A stretch of DNA of 64,000 bases. Origin: JACQFK01 sp964619955. Lineage in GTDB: Bacteria; Planctomycetota; MHYJ01; JACPRB01. Below the pieces are notes generated by a model. That model searched no databases and was not told where the DNA came from. It worked only from the letters and a program-made list of their open reading frames with translations. A program made the position numbers and the translations under genes. Shown here one piece after another: positions 1-8,856 of this stretch (its first letter is position 1; each line of letters begins with the position of its first letter). The DNA lies in NCBI GenBank assembly GCA_964619955.1, contig CAZUJF010000025.1, forward strand, positions 1 to 64,000. Direction: 5' to 3'.

Positions 1-56
1 TCCGGATAGGGCAATAATTTCCGGAAAAGCAGGGCAAGAATATCTGGAACCTGCAC

Positions 57-1181
57 ATGCTGATCCTGCAGGCGCTCGCCCTGGCACTCCTCCAAGAGCC
101 CGCCCCCAAGGCGTTCGACGCGGGCTATGACGGGGGCTTCTACGTCCAGGGCCCGGACGGCCGGCTCACGATCGGCGGGCTGCTCCAGGTCAACGGCAGC
201 TTCTTCGAGGCCGGCGGGCCGCATGAAAGCGAGTTCGAAGTCCGGCGCATGCGCCTGGAGTTCTCCGGCGAGTTCTACAAACGCTGGCTCTTCAACCTCG
301 AACCCAAATTCGTGGCGGACGGCGTGGAACTCGAGGAGGCCTGGGCGGGATTCCAGATCGACTCCCACAGTTTCCGCTTCGGGCGCATGAAGGAGCCCTT
401 CACCCAGGAGGAGATGGCCTCCCAGCGGCACATGGACCTGCTCAACTTCTCCATCATGAACCAGTTCGCCCCGGCCGAGGACCACGGCCTCACGGTGCTC
501 GGCCGCTTCGACTTTCTCGAATACGGCGTCGGGCTCTACAACGGCACCGGCGGGAACGACACGACGAGCGACAAGGATGTCGCGCTGCGGCTGATCGGCC
601 ACGCCGGCGGCTTCCAGGCCGGCGGCGCCGCGACCTTCGGGCGGCAGGACAGCGACATCGGAGGCGAAGAGCTCAAGACGGAGGCGCGCGTCCCCTGGGG
701 CGAATATGTTCCAGGGACGGAGCTGGACGGGAAACGCGTGCGGCTGGGCGCCGAGACCGCGTACCTGCAGGGCCCCTTCGCGATCAACGCCGAATGGATC
801 CTGATCCGTGAATCCCTGAATGCCACGACCGTGCGCTTCAGGGGCGGCTACGTGCAGGCCTCGTGGGTGCTCACGGGGGAGACGAAAACCTGGAAGGGGG
901 TCACCCCGGAACGCCCCTTCAAGCAGGATCCCGACATCGGCGCCTGGCAGCTCGTGGCGCGCTGGTCGCGCCTCCAGCTGGACGACGACGTGGCCCCCTT
1001 CCTCAGCACGTACCCCGGAAGAATCGATTCCTGGACGGCCGGCATCAACTGGTACGCGAACGCGCACGTGAAGTTCAAGATCAACTACCTGCGCACGAAC
1101 TACCGCGAGGACATCGTCATCGCCGGCAGCCGCCACAGCAACGAGGACTCCCTCCTCTGCCAGATCCAGGTCATGTTCTGA
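57..1181 (+). CDS. Phosphate-selective porin (OprO/OprP-like)
   Basis: Predicted outer-membrane beta-barrel porin of 374 residues, close to the usual length of the OprO/OprP family, which passes phosphate or polyphosphate anions. After a short hydrophobic N-terminus (about residues 2-12) the chain shows alternating aromatic and charged strands, including GGFYVQGPDGRLTIGG near residue 30, FEVRRMRLEFSG near 62 and RFGRMKEPFTQEE near 107, as in this family. It ends in Phe (QIQVMF), the usual last residue of outer-membrane barrels. The signal peptide is odd: no Lys/Arg before the hydrophobic core and a Gln-Glu-Pro right after it. The stop overlaps the chromate-transporter start by one base (TGATG), so the two are probably cotranscribed. 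Anion specificity cannot be read from sequence alone. No strong ribosome-binding site is visible upstream. Confidence 0.85.
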   Translation: MLILQALALALLQEPAPKAFDAGYDGGFYVQGPDGRLTIGGLLQVNGSFFEAGGPHESEFEVRRMRLEFSGEFYKRWLFNLEPKFVADGVELEEAWAGFQIDSHSFRFGRMKEPFTQEEMASQRHMDLLNFSIMNQFAPAEDHGLTVLGRFDFLEYGVGLYNGTGGNDTTSDKDVALRLIGHAGGFQAGGAATFGRQDSDIGGEELKTEARVPWGEYVPGTELDGKRVRLGAETAYLQGPFAINAEWILIRESLNATTVRFRGGYVQASWVLTGETKTWKGVTPERPFKQDPDIGAWQLVARWSRLQLDDDVAPFLSTYPGRIDSWTAGINWYANAHVKFKINYLRTNYREDIVIAGSRHSNEDSLLCQIQVMF

Positions 1182-2473
1182 TGCCCGAGACCGCCTCCAA
1201 ACCGTCCTTCGGCACGGCCTTCCGCTACTGGCTGCGCCTGGGCTTCGTCAACTTCGGCGGCCCGGCCGGGCAGATCGCGCTGATGCACGAGGACCTCGTC
1301 GAGCGCCGGCGCTGGATAGACCACGACCGCTTCATGCACGCGCTGAGCTACTGCAACCTGCTGCCCGGCCCCGAGGCGATGCAGCTGGCCACCTACATCG
1401 GCTGGCTGCTGCACGGCACGCGCGGGGGCGTGGCGGCGGGCCTGCTCTTCGTCCTGCCGGGGGCCCTCGTCATGACCGGGCTCTCGCTGCTGTATGTCCT
1501 CTACGGGAATCTCGGCGCGGTGCAGGGGCTCTTCCACGGCCTGGGCCCGGCCGTCATCGCGATCGTGGCGGCGGCGGTGCTCCGCATCGGGAAGAAGAGC
1601 CTGGGCCGGAGGGCGGCCTGGCTGATCGCTACGGGCGCGTTCCTCGCCATCTTCTTCTTCGGCGTGCCCTTCCCCGCGATCATCCTGGCCGCCGCGCTGC
1701 TGGGAACGGCCTGTCTGTGCGGCAAGGCGGAGGAGCCGCGTCCGGCATCGCCCGGCCCCGGCATCGGCCGTTCCCTGCGCGTCCTTTCCGTCCATCTCGC
1801 CCTCTGGGGCGGCCCGATCCTCGCGCTCGGGCTCACCCGCGGCTGGGACGATCTCTTCGTCCGCCTCGCGCTCTTCTTCTCGGGCGCCGCCGTCGTCACG
1901 TTCGGCGGGGCGTATGCGGTGCTCTCGTACGTCGCGCAGGCCGCGGTCCATCGCTACGGCTGGCTGAGCGCGGCGGACATGACCGCGGGGCTCGGGCTGG
2001 ATGAGCCGACCCCGGGCCCGCTCATCCTCATCGTCCAGTGGGTGGGCTTCATGGCGGGCTACCACCAGCCGCCGGCAGGGTGCCCTCCCCTGCTTGCGGC
2101 ACTGATCGGCACCGCCGTCACGCTTTGGGTGACGTTTCTGCCCTGCTTCCTCTGGATCTTCCTCGGCGCGCCCTATATCGAGCGCCTGCGGGGGCGTCCG
2201 GGACTCGACGCCGCTCTTGCCGGGATCAGCGCCGCCGTGGTGGGCGTGATCCTCAACCTCGCGCTCTGGCTGGGGCTCCGCATTCTCTTCCGGGAGGTCG
2301 ACGTCCGCCACGCGGGCCCGCTCATCCTCAATGTGCCGGTCTTGCGGACCTTCGACGCGCCGGCCTGTTTCGCCGCGCTGATCGGCTTTGTGGGAATCGT
2401 CCGGTTCAAATGGAATATGATCGCGGTGGTCGCAGGGGGCGGGGCCCTCGGCCTGCTCTACGGACTATTTTGA
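1181..2473 (+). CDS. chrA: Chromate transporter ChrA (CHR family)
   Basis: Polytopic inner-membrane protein of 430 residues, the size of the long two-domain CHR-family transporters. The N-terminal signature RLGFVNFGGPAGQIALMH and the following LLPGPEAMQLATYIGW match the first CHR domain. A second related half begins near residue 225, where FGGAYAVLSYVAQ and GLGLDEPTPGPLI repeat the same motifs, followed by paired hydrophobic helices. Members export chromate, or exchange it for sulfate. I start at the ATG overlapping the porin stop; an open frame continues further upstream but lies inside the porin gene. The neighbouring porin and exported superoxide dismutase fit an oxyanion and oxidative-stress theme, but that is inference. 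Confidence 0.9.
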   Translation: MPETASKPSFGTAFRYWLRLGFVNFGGPAGQIALMHEDLVERRRWIDHDRFMHALSYCNLLPGPEAMQLATYIGWLLHGTRGGVAAGLLFVLPGALVMTGLSLLYVLYGNLGAVQGLFHGLGPAVIAIVAAAVLRIGKKSLGRRAAWLIATGAFLAIFFFGVPFPAIILAAALLGTACLCGKAEEPRPASPGPGIGRSLRVLSVHLALWGGPILALGLTRGWDDLFVRLALFFSGAAVVTFGGAYAVLSYVAQAAVHRYGWLSAADMTAGLGLDEPTPGPLILIVQWVGFMAGYHQPPAGCPPLLAALIGTAVTLWVTFLPCFLWIFLGAPYIERLRGRPGLDAALAGISAAVVGVILNLALWLGLRILFREVDVRHAGPLILNVPVLRTFDAPACFAALIGFVGIVRFKWNMIAVVAGGGALGLLYGLF

Positions 2474-2484
2474 GGAGACGATGC

Positions 2485-3159
2485 ATGGCGACTCGACGTG
2501 AGTTCATGGGCCTCGCCGCCAGCACGGCGCTCCTGGGAGCGGCCCCGGCGCCCCGGCAGGACTCCGCCCTCGCCAGCGGCAAACCCAAGGCCCTCAAGTA
2601 CGAGGAGATCAAGGGCTTCCTCTCCAAGGAACAACTTTCGCCACACCATGGTGCGCATTACGGCGGCGCCCTGAAGAGCCTCCTCCAGATCGAGGCCGAG
2701 CTTGAAACGGCGGACCGCTCGAAGGCGAGCGCCAACTACGCCTTGATCCGCGAGCTCAAGAAGGAGGAGGTGCACGCGATGAACAGCGTCCTCCTCCACG
2801 AGCTCTATTTCGACGGCATGGCCGCGGCGGGAGGCGACCCGGGCGAGGCCGCGCAGGACGTGCTCAAGAAACGCTTCGGCTCGATCGAGCGCTGGATCGA
2901 GGACTTCAAGGCGGCCGCCGTTTCGGCCCGCGGCTGGGCCATCCTTGCGCAGAACCCGGTCAGCGGCAAACTCTCCAACTTCGTGAGCGACGTGCACGAC
3001 GTGGGCATCCCCGTCGGCGGCATCCCGCTGGTCGTCATCGACTGCTACGAACACGCCTTCTATGTGGACTACAAGAACAAGAAGGGCGACTACGTGTCCG
3101 GCTACCCGAAGTTCATCGACTGGACCGAGGTGGACCGGCGGATCAAGGGGTTGAAATAA
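2485..3159 (+). CDS. Fe/Mn superoxide dismutase, Tat-exported
   Basis: Protein of 224 residues with an N-terminal twin-arginine signal (TRREFMGLAAS) and then an iron/manganese superoxide dismutase domain. Likely metal ligands are the N-terminal His of the HHGAHY motif (His54/55), His105 in LLHELYF, and Asp186 plus His190 in the DCYEH motif. The family consensus for the last motif is DxWEHAY, so Trp is replaced by Tyr; the second-ligand region also deviates (the usual HxFFW is LHELYF). The fold would therefore be expected, but activity and metal choice are less certain. The start is the ATG at 2485, the second of two close ATGs and the one in frame with the Tat motif, preceded by GAGGAG about 8 bases upstream. 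Tat export would place the enzyme outside the cytoplasm. Confidence 0.85.
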   Translation: MATRREFMGLAASTALLGAAPAPRQDSALASGKPKALKYEEIKGFLSKEQLSPHHGAHYGGALKSLLQIEAELETADRSKASANYALIRELKKEEVHAMNSVLLHELYFDGMAAAGGDPGEAAQDVLKKRFGSIERWIEDFKAAAVSARGWAILAQNPVSGKLSNFVSDVHDVGIPVGGIPLVVIDCYEHAFYVDYKNKKGDYVSGYPKFIDWTEVDRRIKGLK

Positions 3160-3168
3160 GCTTCTCGC

Positions 3169-4272
3169 ATGAAAACAGCCCGACTCGCGTTCGTGGTGCT
3201 CCTGGCGGCCTGCGATTCCCCTGCTCCCCGCTCGAACGCGGACGAATCGAGCGTCCAGGGGCCGTCCGCCCTCGCGGCGGAAGCGCTCCAACTCCGCAGG
3301 CTCGTCAACGCACTCATGATCGGGGATTACCCTGCGGTTAGAGCTCCCGTTTTCACCTATCCCCCCATGCAGATTCCCGGCGAAGCTCCCCCGAAAGTGG
3401 ACCCCCGCGACCCCCGGATCGCAGCTCAGGATGCCGTGGACCGTCTCCAGGGGTTCGGGCAGAAGGCGTGGCCCTACCTCTTCGAACGCCTCGATGACCG
3501 GCGCCAGTCCATCGCCATGGCTTCCGAGATCCCCTGCACGGTCGGTCGCGCCTGCTTCCACCTGATCGCAGACCGTGTGAACCCCCGCGCACCCCGGGGC
3601 CATTTCGATGACTACAATCTCATCCTGGATGAGGACGCGCTCCGACTTTGGTGGGAGGAACGAAAGGGGCGGGACCTGCCCTCACTGCAGGTCGAGGCAG
3701 CCCGCTTCGCCTGGGCCCTCGCCGAATTCGACGGCCAATACGTGGATCATTACTCGGGCGTGCTGAGGCAACTCGGAGTCCCCTCGCCGGCTGAAGGGGC
3801 GGCGCCCTGGCGGGCACTCGTGGCCGGAGTGAAGACCCCTGAGAGCCCAGAAGAACTGCTCCCGCTCTTGGCGAACCCGAAGACAGGCGGCTTCATGGAG
3901 CGAAGGATCGCAACGGAGCGACGCAGCCGCGCGTGGTGGAAGTTCTACGAACGCGAACTCGCCTCCTTTCCGGTACTGGCGAACGGATTGAAAGAGGAGG
4001 CGATCGCGGAATCATGCACTCACCTGATGAGCGTGATCCTCCACCCCTACAGCTTGAACAGCCACCCGGACCTGATGATCTTCGTCAGCCCCTCCCAAGC
4101 GTCGGCTTGGTGGTCAACCAGGAAGGGCCGCTCGTTGCGGGAGCTTCGCCTGGAAGCGACGGCCCACGCCATCGCCGCCGCCGGAAAGAAACGCTTTGAT
4201 TCCTTGGAGGAGAGGAACAATCTCCTCGAATTCCTGCGTGAGCAGCAGTCCAAGATCGAGCGCGACCCCTGA
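3169..4272 (+). CDS. Lipoprotein with internally repeated WW-RKGR domain, function unknown
   Basis: Predicted lipoprotein of 367 residues: a short signal ending in the lipobox LLAAC with Cys about 16 residues in, then a low-complexity linker. I do not recognise the family. The body contains a visible internal duplication: ALRLWWEERKGRDLPSLQVEAA (about residues 158-180) and ASAWWSTRKGRSLRELRLEA (about 309-328) share a WW-x2-RKGR-x-L-x2-L-x2-EA pattern, each preceded by a helical segment. The helix-rich character recalls HEAT-like repeat proteins of planctomycetes, but this is only a resemblance. The leader is nearly the same as that of the next gene (MKTA..., LLAACDSPAP), suggesting duplication of the 5' region. 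It lies 9 bases after the superoxide dismutase gene. Confidence 0.7.
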   Translation: MKTARLAFVVLLAACDSPAPRSNADESSVQGPSALAAEALQLRRLVNALMIGDYPAVRAPVFTYPPMQIPGEAPPKVDPRDPRIAAQDAVDRLQGFGQKAWPYLFERLDDRRQSIAMASEIPCTVGRACFHLIADRVNPRAPRGHFDDYNLILDEDALRLWWEERKGRDLPSLQVEAARFAWALAEFDGQYVDHYSGVLRQLGVPSPAEGAAPWRALVAGVKTPESPEELLPLLANPKTGGFMERRIATERRSRAWWKFYERELASFPVLANGLKEEAIAESCTHLMSVILHPYSLNSHPDLMIFVSPSQASAWWSTRKGRSLRELRLEATAHAIAAAGKKRFDSLEERNNLLEFLREQQSKIERDP

Positions 4273-4295
4273 GCGAAGCTGAAAGGAGTATCCCC

Positions 4296-4916
4296 ATGAA
4301 AACGGCCTGCTTCATACTCGCAGCGCTTCTCGCCGCCTGCGACTCCCCCGCGCCCGCCGCAGGAACCCCCGTCAGCGCGGTCCAGGCCCAGGACCGACTC
4401 AAGGACGACTTTGAAAAGGATAATCCGCGCTGGAACTTCGCAACCGGCACCTGGGTGCGGCGCGGAGGCGTGCTCGTCCAGACCGTCGAGACCCAGCCCT
4501 GGGCCGTGGCGCTTCTCGAGGAAAAGAAGTTCTCCGACGTGGACGTCTCGGTGCGCTGGAAGCCAGTGTCCGGCAAGGAGGACCAGACGGGCGGGATCGT
4601 CCTCCGCGCGAAGGACGCCAAGAACTACTATCTGGTCCGCGCGAACGGTCTCGAGGACAACTGCCGGCTCTACACGATGACGGACGGCGCGCGCAAGCAG
4701 CTCGCGTCGGCCAAGGTGGACCCGCCGAAGACCGGCGAGTGGCACACGCTGAGGATTGTGGCAAAGGGGGCCAAGATCCAGGCCTTCCTCAACGGCAAGC
4801 TGCTCCTCGACCATGAGAGCACGGCGTTCGCCTCGGGATACGCGGGCCTCTGGACCAAGGCGGATTCCGTGACCGAGTTCGACGACTTCGAAGCGGCGGG
4901 CGTGGTCGTTCCCTGA
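4296..4916 (+). CDS. Lipoprotein with DUF1080/LamG-like concanavalin fold
   Basis: Predicted lipoprotein of 206 residues (lipobox LLAAC; mature N-terminus CDSPAPAAG). The mature part reads as one concanavalin-like beta-sandwich of the DUF1080/LamG type: DDFEKDNPRWNFATGTW, then GGIVLRAKDAKNYYLVRANGL, then GEWHTLRIVAKGAKIQAFLNGK and a closing FDDFEAAG strand. Such domains bind or act on glycans at the cell surface in planctomycetes; no catalytic residues can be assigned here. AAAGGAG precedes the ATG by about seven bases. The gene ends directly against the convergent GH42-like gene with no spacer. Confidence 0.8.
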   Translation: MKTACFILAALLAACDSPAPAAGTPVSAVQAQDRLKDDFEKDNPRWNFATGTWVRRGGVLVQTVETQPWAVALLEEKKFSDVDVSVRWKPVSGKEDQTGGIVLRAKDAKNYYLVRANGLEDNCRLYTMTDGARKQLASAKVDPPKTGEWHTLRIVAKGAKIQAFLNGKLLLDHESTAFASGYAGLWTKADSVTEFDDFEAAGVVVP

Positions 4917-7900
4917 TCAGGGCGTGCGGCTCAGAGAGGCGCCCGTCAGGAGGTCGTCGAGACGCACCTCGAAGACGCGGTCCCGCTCCTCCAACGCCAG
5001 CGCCAGATCGACCTCCGCCCGGCCCGCCGCGTCCAGGAGCAGATTCCGGGACAGGAGCGCATCCGCCTTTCCCGCGGCCTTGTCGATGACGCTCAGGCGG
5101 ATCACGTGCGGCAGCAGCCCCCCCGCCCGGGCGGCCCGCGCGCTCACGCCGACCTTCAGACGTCCGTCCTTCCGGGTCACGAGCGCCGAAAGCTCGGGCG
5201 GCCCGTACGGCAGCACCGCGATCGGCACGGCGTCGCCGGCCGGAAGCTCCAGGCGGAGCTTCCCGCCCTCCGCGGACAGCTCCCGGCGGCGCACCAGGTC
5301 GAAGAAACGGCGGCCGGGAAACTGCGACACGTCGAGCAGCGCGGGTTCGACCGCACGCCCTCCCTTCGGATCCGGGACCATGTGCACGACCCCGTCGCCC
5401 CCCACCACCTCCTTCTCGCCGACCGGATCCCGCAGGACGACGATCAGCGCCGCATCGTCGGCGCCGGAAAAGGCGTGGATGGAAACGACCGTGGACGGCA
5501 GCCGGCGGCCGTTCGCGTCCCGGGCGACCGCTTCAGGCCGGAGCCCCGCCGCCTCCAGCGCCTGCGCGAGTTCGTCGGCGGACGGCAGCGGGCGGGGCTT
5601 GACGCCCTCCGGCAGCGGCCGCACCTGCAGGAACTCGTCGTGGGTCGCGTCGTGCGTGGCGAACAACGCCCCTTTGAATCGCGCGAGCGCCGGCAGGACC
5701 GCGAGCCCGCCCTTGCGATCCCCGCGTCCGAGCGCGATCGTCATGGGCAGGACCAGCCCGCGGACGCCCCTTTTCTCAAGCCCTCCCGCGGCCACCTCGT
5801 CCTCGGAGATGAAGAAGGGGTCGATCCCCGCCTCGACCAGCGTCCGGTAGGCGCGGGCCTCGGCCTTCACGAACTCCTCGAGTTTCCCGGCGCTCCAGGC
5901 GGCGCGCTGGCTCCGCGGGCTCCACAGGACGGCCACCGGCGCGTAGCGTCGGCGCGTCTGCAGGAACTGCTTGCCGAGGCCTTCGCGGAGCCGCCTCAGC
6001 GTGGGCAGATAGTCCCGCGCCGACGGGCTCAGCGTGTAGTCGGCATTCAGAAGCGACGGATACCAGAAGAAGGCCGTGCCGGCGCCGTCGAAGCTCAGGT
6101 TGGACCAGAGCTGATGGGAGGTTCCCTGCCCGGTCCGGCCGTAGCCCGCCCAGGGCGTGCTCCGGATCTCCGGATTGAAGTTCATGCGCTGGACGAGCTG
6201 GAAACGCCCCGTGTAATCCGCGATCGCCCCCATCACCGGGGAGAGCCTCGCCCAGTCGATCCCGTTGAAGACGTGCGAGGTCTGCGTGCCCGACACGCTC
6301 AGGCGCGTCGGCGGATACTGCCGCCGCATCTCATCCCGGTAGAAACGGAAGGCGCCGGTCCAGAGCGCGTCGTTGTGGTCCCGCCACTCGCCCCAAAGCC
6401 CCCAGTTCCCGCTCTTCCGCGCCTCCGCGGTCGTCGGCGGCGTCACGGCGTCGAAGGCGGACGCGGTCCCGCCCAGCGCGGCGTTCATCGAAGCCACGTC
6501 TCCGAACTTCTCCCGGAGCCGCTCGCGGAAGGTCCGCAGATTCTCCGGATGGAAGTCGAAGTCGAATTCCGCCGTGTAGCTCGTGAGCGACGTCTCGTCG
6601 CCCAGCGACATCGTCAGGGGGGAGTACGGCGCCATCGACCGGGACCAGGCCGCGATCTTCTTGCGCTGCTCCTCGAGAAACGCCGTGTCGGCGAAAGAGG
6701 GGTCACGCACGAGGAGTTTCGGATCGCCCTTGAGGTTGTACTCGCGGAAGACGCGGTCGAAGTCCTTGGAATGCAGGCCCGTGGCCGAGAACATGGCGTG
6801 GACGCGGAAGCCCCGGCGGAAACTTTGCCGGGCCTCCTCGGGCCCCCCCACCTGCTCGGTGCTCAGCCCGAAATCCCGGAGTTGCCGCATCTGCAGATCC
6901 CGGAGGTAACTGATGCCGCCGGAGCTCCAGCCGTAGACCTCATAGTCGTTCCAGGCGGCATCGGGGGTGACGTACGTCGTGGCCTCGCCCAGGGCGACCC
7001 GCTTCCCCCCCGCCTGCGCCTCCACCTCCGCGACGAGGGCCAGAGATTCCAGGCCTTTCGTGGAAAGCGTGACGGAGCCGCCCTCCACCGGACGCTCGAG
7101 CAGCGTCCGGCGGCGGCCGTCCGCATAGTCGATCAGGCGCACGACATGCGCGGCTCCGGCGACCGGATCGAATCGGACCGCCAGATCAGCCCCGCGGGCC
7201 AGCAGGTCCGGGGCGCCGACCTTCAGCGCCGCCGTCGACGGCGGAGTGAAGTCCAGCTGCCACGCCGTCACCTCGCCCTTCGGATTCCTCCACTGGCGGA
7301 GCGAGAGGTTCGGGTCGGCGGAACCCGTCGCGGGCGCCGCCGGCCCCTCGCGGACCCAGTCGCGCCGGGCCGTCCAGAGCGCGGCGCGCGCGAGCAGGTC
7401 GTAAAACACCTCCCAGTAGCGATAGTCCCTCCATTGGCGGCGACCGCCGGCGTCCCGCACGAAGGGCGTCAGGCTGCGGCAGCGGACGCCGAAGGTCACG
7501 ACGCGCGCCTTGCCGACCTCCCGGACGGCAATGACCGGCGCGCCGGTCTCCGTCTCCACCAGGACTTCCGCGCCGGGGGCAAGCTTGTAGGTCTGCACGT
7601 CGAGGGCTTCGAAGGGGAGCGCGTCGAAGGGCACGCCCTGGACGACGGGATGGTCCTTCACGACGCGCCATTTCTTCCCGACGACGTGGCCGTCCAGGGC
7701 CGGCCGGATGTAGCCGTTGTCGCGCTGGAAGTCCGTCTCGCTGTCCACGAGGGCTGAAATCGACTTCAAATCCTCCGGCCAGGGCGCCCGGTGCTTTTCG
7801 CCCGGGAATGGAAAAACCAGGACCAGGCCCTCGCCGCGGTTCTTCACGCGGTCGACGATGGAATCCGTCGCGGCCTTGCCGAGGGGCCCCCAGCCCGTCG

Positions 7901-8732
7901 GGGTGCCGAGGATCAGCGTCTCGAACTTCTCGGGCCCCTGCGCGGTGCTGGCCAAGTAGCGTCGGCTGAGGTCGTAACTTCTCTGTCCGTACCCCAGCCC
8001 GATCCACTTCTGAACGCTCTCCTCCCGGGACCAGGACACCGGCGAGACCTTGAGGTCGATGCGCTGCAGCAACTCGGAGAGATCGCGGCCCTCCTCGACG
8101 TCGTAGACGACCAGCGCCTTCAAGGGCCCGCCGGCGAGGGGCCTCGCGAGCGGGAGATGGGGCGAGGCGACGTCCGTGGTGGGGACGAAGTCCAGGCGCT
8201 GCTCGTAGGGGATGAACGCCACCTTGTCCGTCTGCCGCGCGCCGAGGCGGATGTCGTCGAAGTACAGCGTGAGGCCCTTGGGCGGATCGAGGACGAACAG
8301 CCCGAGGGATCTGATCTTGGAAAGGTTGATGACGGCCTTCATTTCGCGCAACGGGACCTGGACCAGGTTCCGGCCGGCCTCGAGGGTGACTTCGCCGTTG
8401 TAGCGGGTGGCGTAATTCTTGCTGTTCTCGTCGTCGACGCGGACGCCCATGCCGCGGCGGTCGGGCGACCACACCACGAACGAGAGCACTTCGTAGGGCG
8501 ACCAGTCCTTGGGCTGCCGGTAGGAGCTGATGCCGCCGTAGGACCCGCCGTTCAGGACGATCTTGCACGACTTGTTGAGGTCGGTGGGATCGCGATGCCC
8601 GAACGTCATCGTCGCGGAGCCGCCGCCCTCCCAGAGACGCACGTCCTCCGGGCGGTCGAAGGTCCCGAGCGTGAGTTCGGGGGGTTCCTGGACGCCGGGG
8701 AGGAGGAGGCACGCGAGCGTGAGCGGGATCAT
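4917..8732 (-). CDS. Large exported GH42-like glycoside hydrolase
   Basis: Very large exported protein of 1271 residues. Order of regions: short hydrophobic leader ending LLPGVQEPPE; a jelly-roll carbohydrate-binding-like domain (about 25-165, ending LYFDDIRLG); a GATase-like segment (about 195-330, VVYDVEEG and LILGTPTGWG); a beta-sandwich; then a GH42-type TIM-barrel region (about 590-930) containing MSLGDETSLTSY, where the acid/base Glu of GH42 enzymes lies, FRERLREKFGDVASMNAALGG and WSNLSFDGAGTAFFWYP; and a C-terminal trimerisation-like region. Substrate unknown; beta-galactosides are the family norm. Far longer than a classical GH42 enzyme (about 650-700). AAGGAGAG lies 9 bases before the ATG. 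The XylR-type regulator upstream on the same strand is a plausible controller. Confidence 0.75.
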   Translation of the reverse strand: MIPLTLACLLLPGVQEPPELTLGTFDRPEDVRLWEGGGSATMTFGHRDPTDLNKSCKIVLNGGSYGGISSYRQPKDWSPYEVLSFVVWSPDRRGMGVRVDDENSKNYATRYNGEVTLEAGRNLVQVPLREMKAVINLSKIRSLGLFVLDPPKGLTLYFDDIRLGARQTDKVAFIPYEQRLDFVPTTDVASPHLPLARPLAGGPLKALVVYDVEEGRDLSELLQRIDLKVSPVSWSREESVQKWIGLGYGQRSYDLSRRYLASTAQGPEKFETLILGTPTGWGPLGKAATDSIVDRVKNRGEGLVLVFPFPGEKHRAPWPEDLKSISALVDSETDFQRDNGYIRPALDGHVVGKKWRVVKDHPVVQGVPFDALPFEALDVQTYKLAPGAEVLVETETGAPVIAVREVGKARVVTFGVRCRSLTPFVRDAGGRRQWRDYRYWEVFYDLLARAALWTARRDWVREGPAAPATGSADPNLSLRQWRNPKGEVTAWQLDFTPPSTAALKVGAPDLLARGADLAVRFDPVAGAAHVVRLIDYADGRRRTLLERPVEGGSVTLSTKGLESLALVAEVEAQAGGKRVALGEATTYVTPDAAWNDYEVYGWSSGGISYLRDLQMRQLRDFGLSTEQVGGPEEARQSFRRGFRVHAMFSATGLHSKDFDRVFREYNLKGDPKLLVRDPSFADTAFLEEQRKKIAAWSRSMAPYSPLTMSLGDETSLTSYTAEFDFDFHPENLRTFRERLREKFGDVASMNAALGGTASAFDAVTPPTTAEARKSGNWGLWGEWRDHNDALWTGAFRFYRDEMRRQYPPTRLSVSGTQTSHVFNGIDWARLSPVMGAIADYTGRFQLVQRMNFNPEIRSTPWAGYGRTGQGTSHQLWSNLSFDGAGTAFFWYPSLLNADYTLSPSARDYLPTLRRLREGLGKQFLQTRRRYAPVAVLWSPRSQRAAWSAGKLEEFVKAEARAYRTLVEAGIDPFFISEDEVAAGGLEKRGVRGLVLPMTIALGRGDRKGGLAVLPALARFKGALFATHDATHDEFLQVRPLPEGVKPRPLPSADELAQALEAAGLRPEAVARDANGRRLPSTVVSIHAFSGADDAALIVVLRDPVGEKEVVGGDGVVHMVPDPKGGRAVEPALLDVSQFPGRRFFDLVRRRELSAEGGKLRLELPAGDAVPIAVLPYGPPELSALVTRKDGRLKVGVSARAARAGGLLPHVIRLSVIDKAAGKADALLSRNLLLDAAGRAEVDLALALEERDRVFEVRLDDLLTGASLSRTP

Positions 8733-8856
8733 ATTCAGGATCTCTCCTTCCGGGGGCCGGACGCCGTCACTAATCCTACAGCTCCCGCGGGGCGTGCGGT
8801 CCAGACTTGGGACAGGGACTCCCGGATCCGGGCCCGCCTCCGCGACAAACGGACCT
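8733..8856. promoter_or_regulatory. Presumed leader/promoter of the GH42-like gene with a 12-bp palindrome
   Basis: Gap of 124 bases between the regulator stop and the hydrolase start, both on the minus strand. It carries the perfect palindrome CCCGGATCCGGG at 8821-8832, about 90 bases upstream of the hydrolase ATG. It has no T-tract, so it does not look like an intrinsic terminator; an operator is possible. I cannot identify -35/-10 boxes with confidence. Confidence 0.25.
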
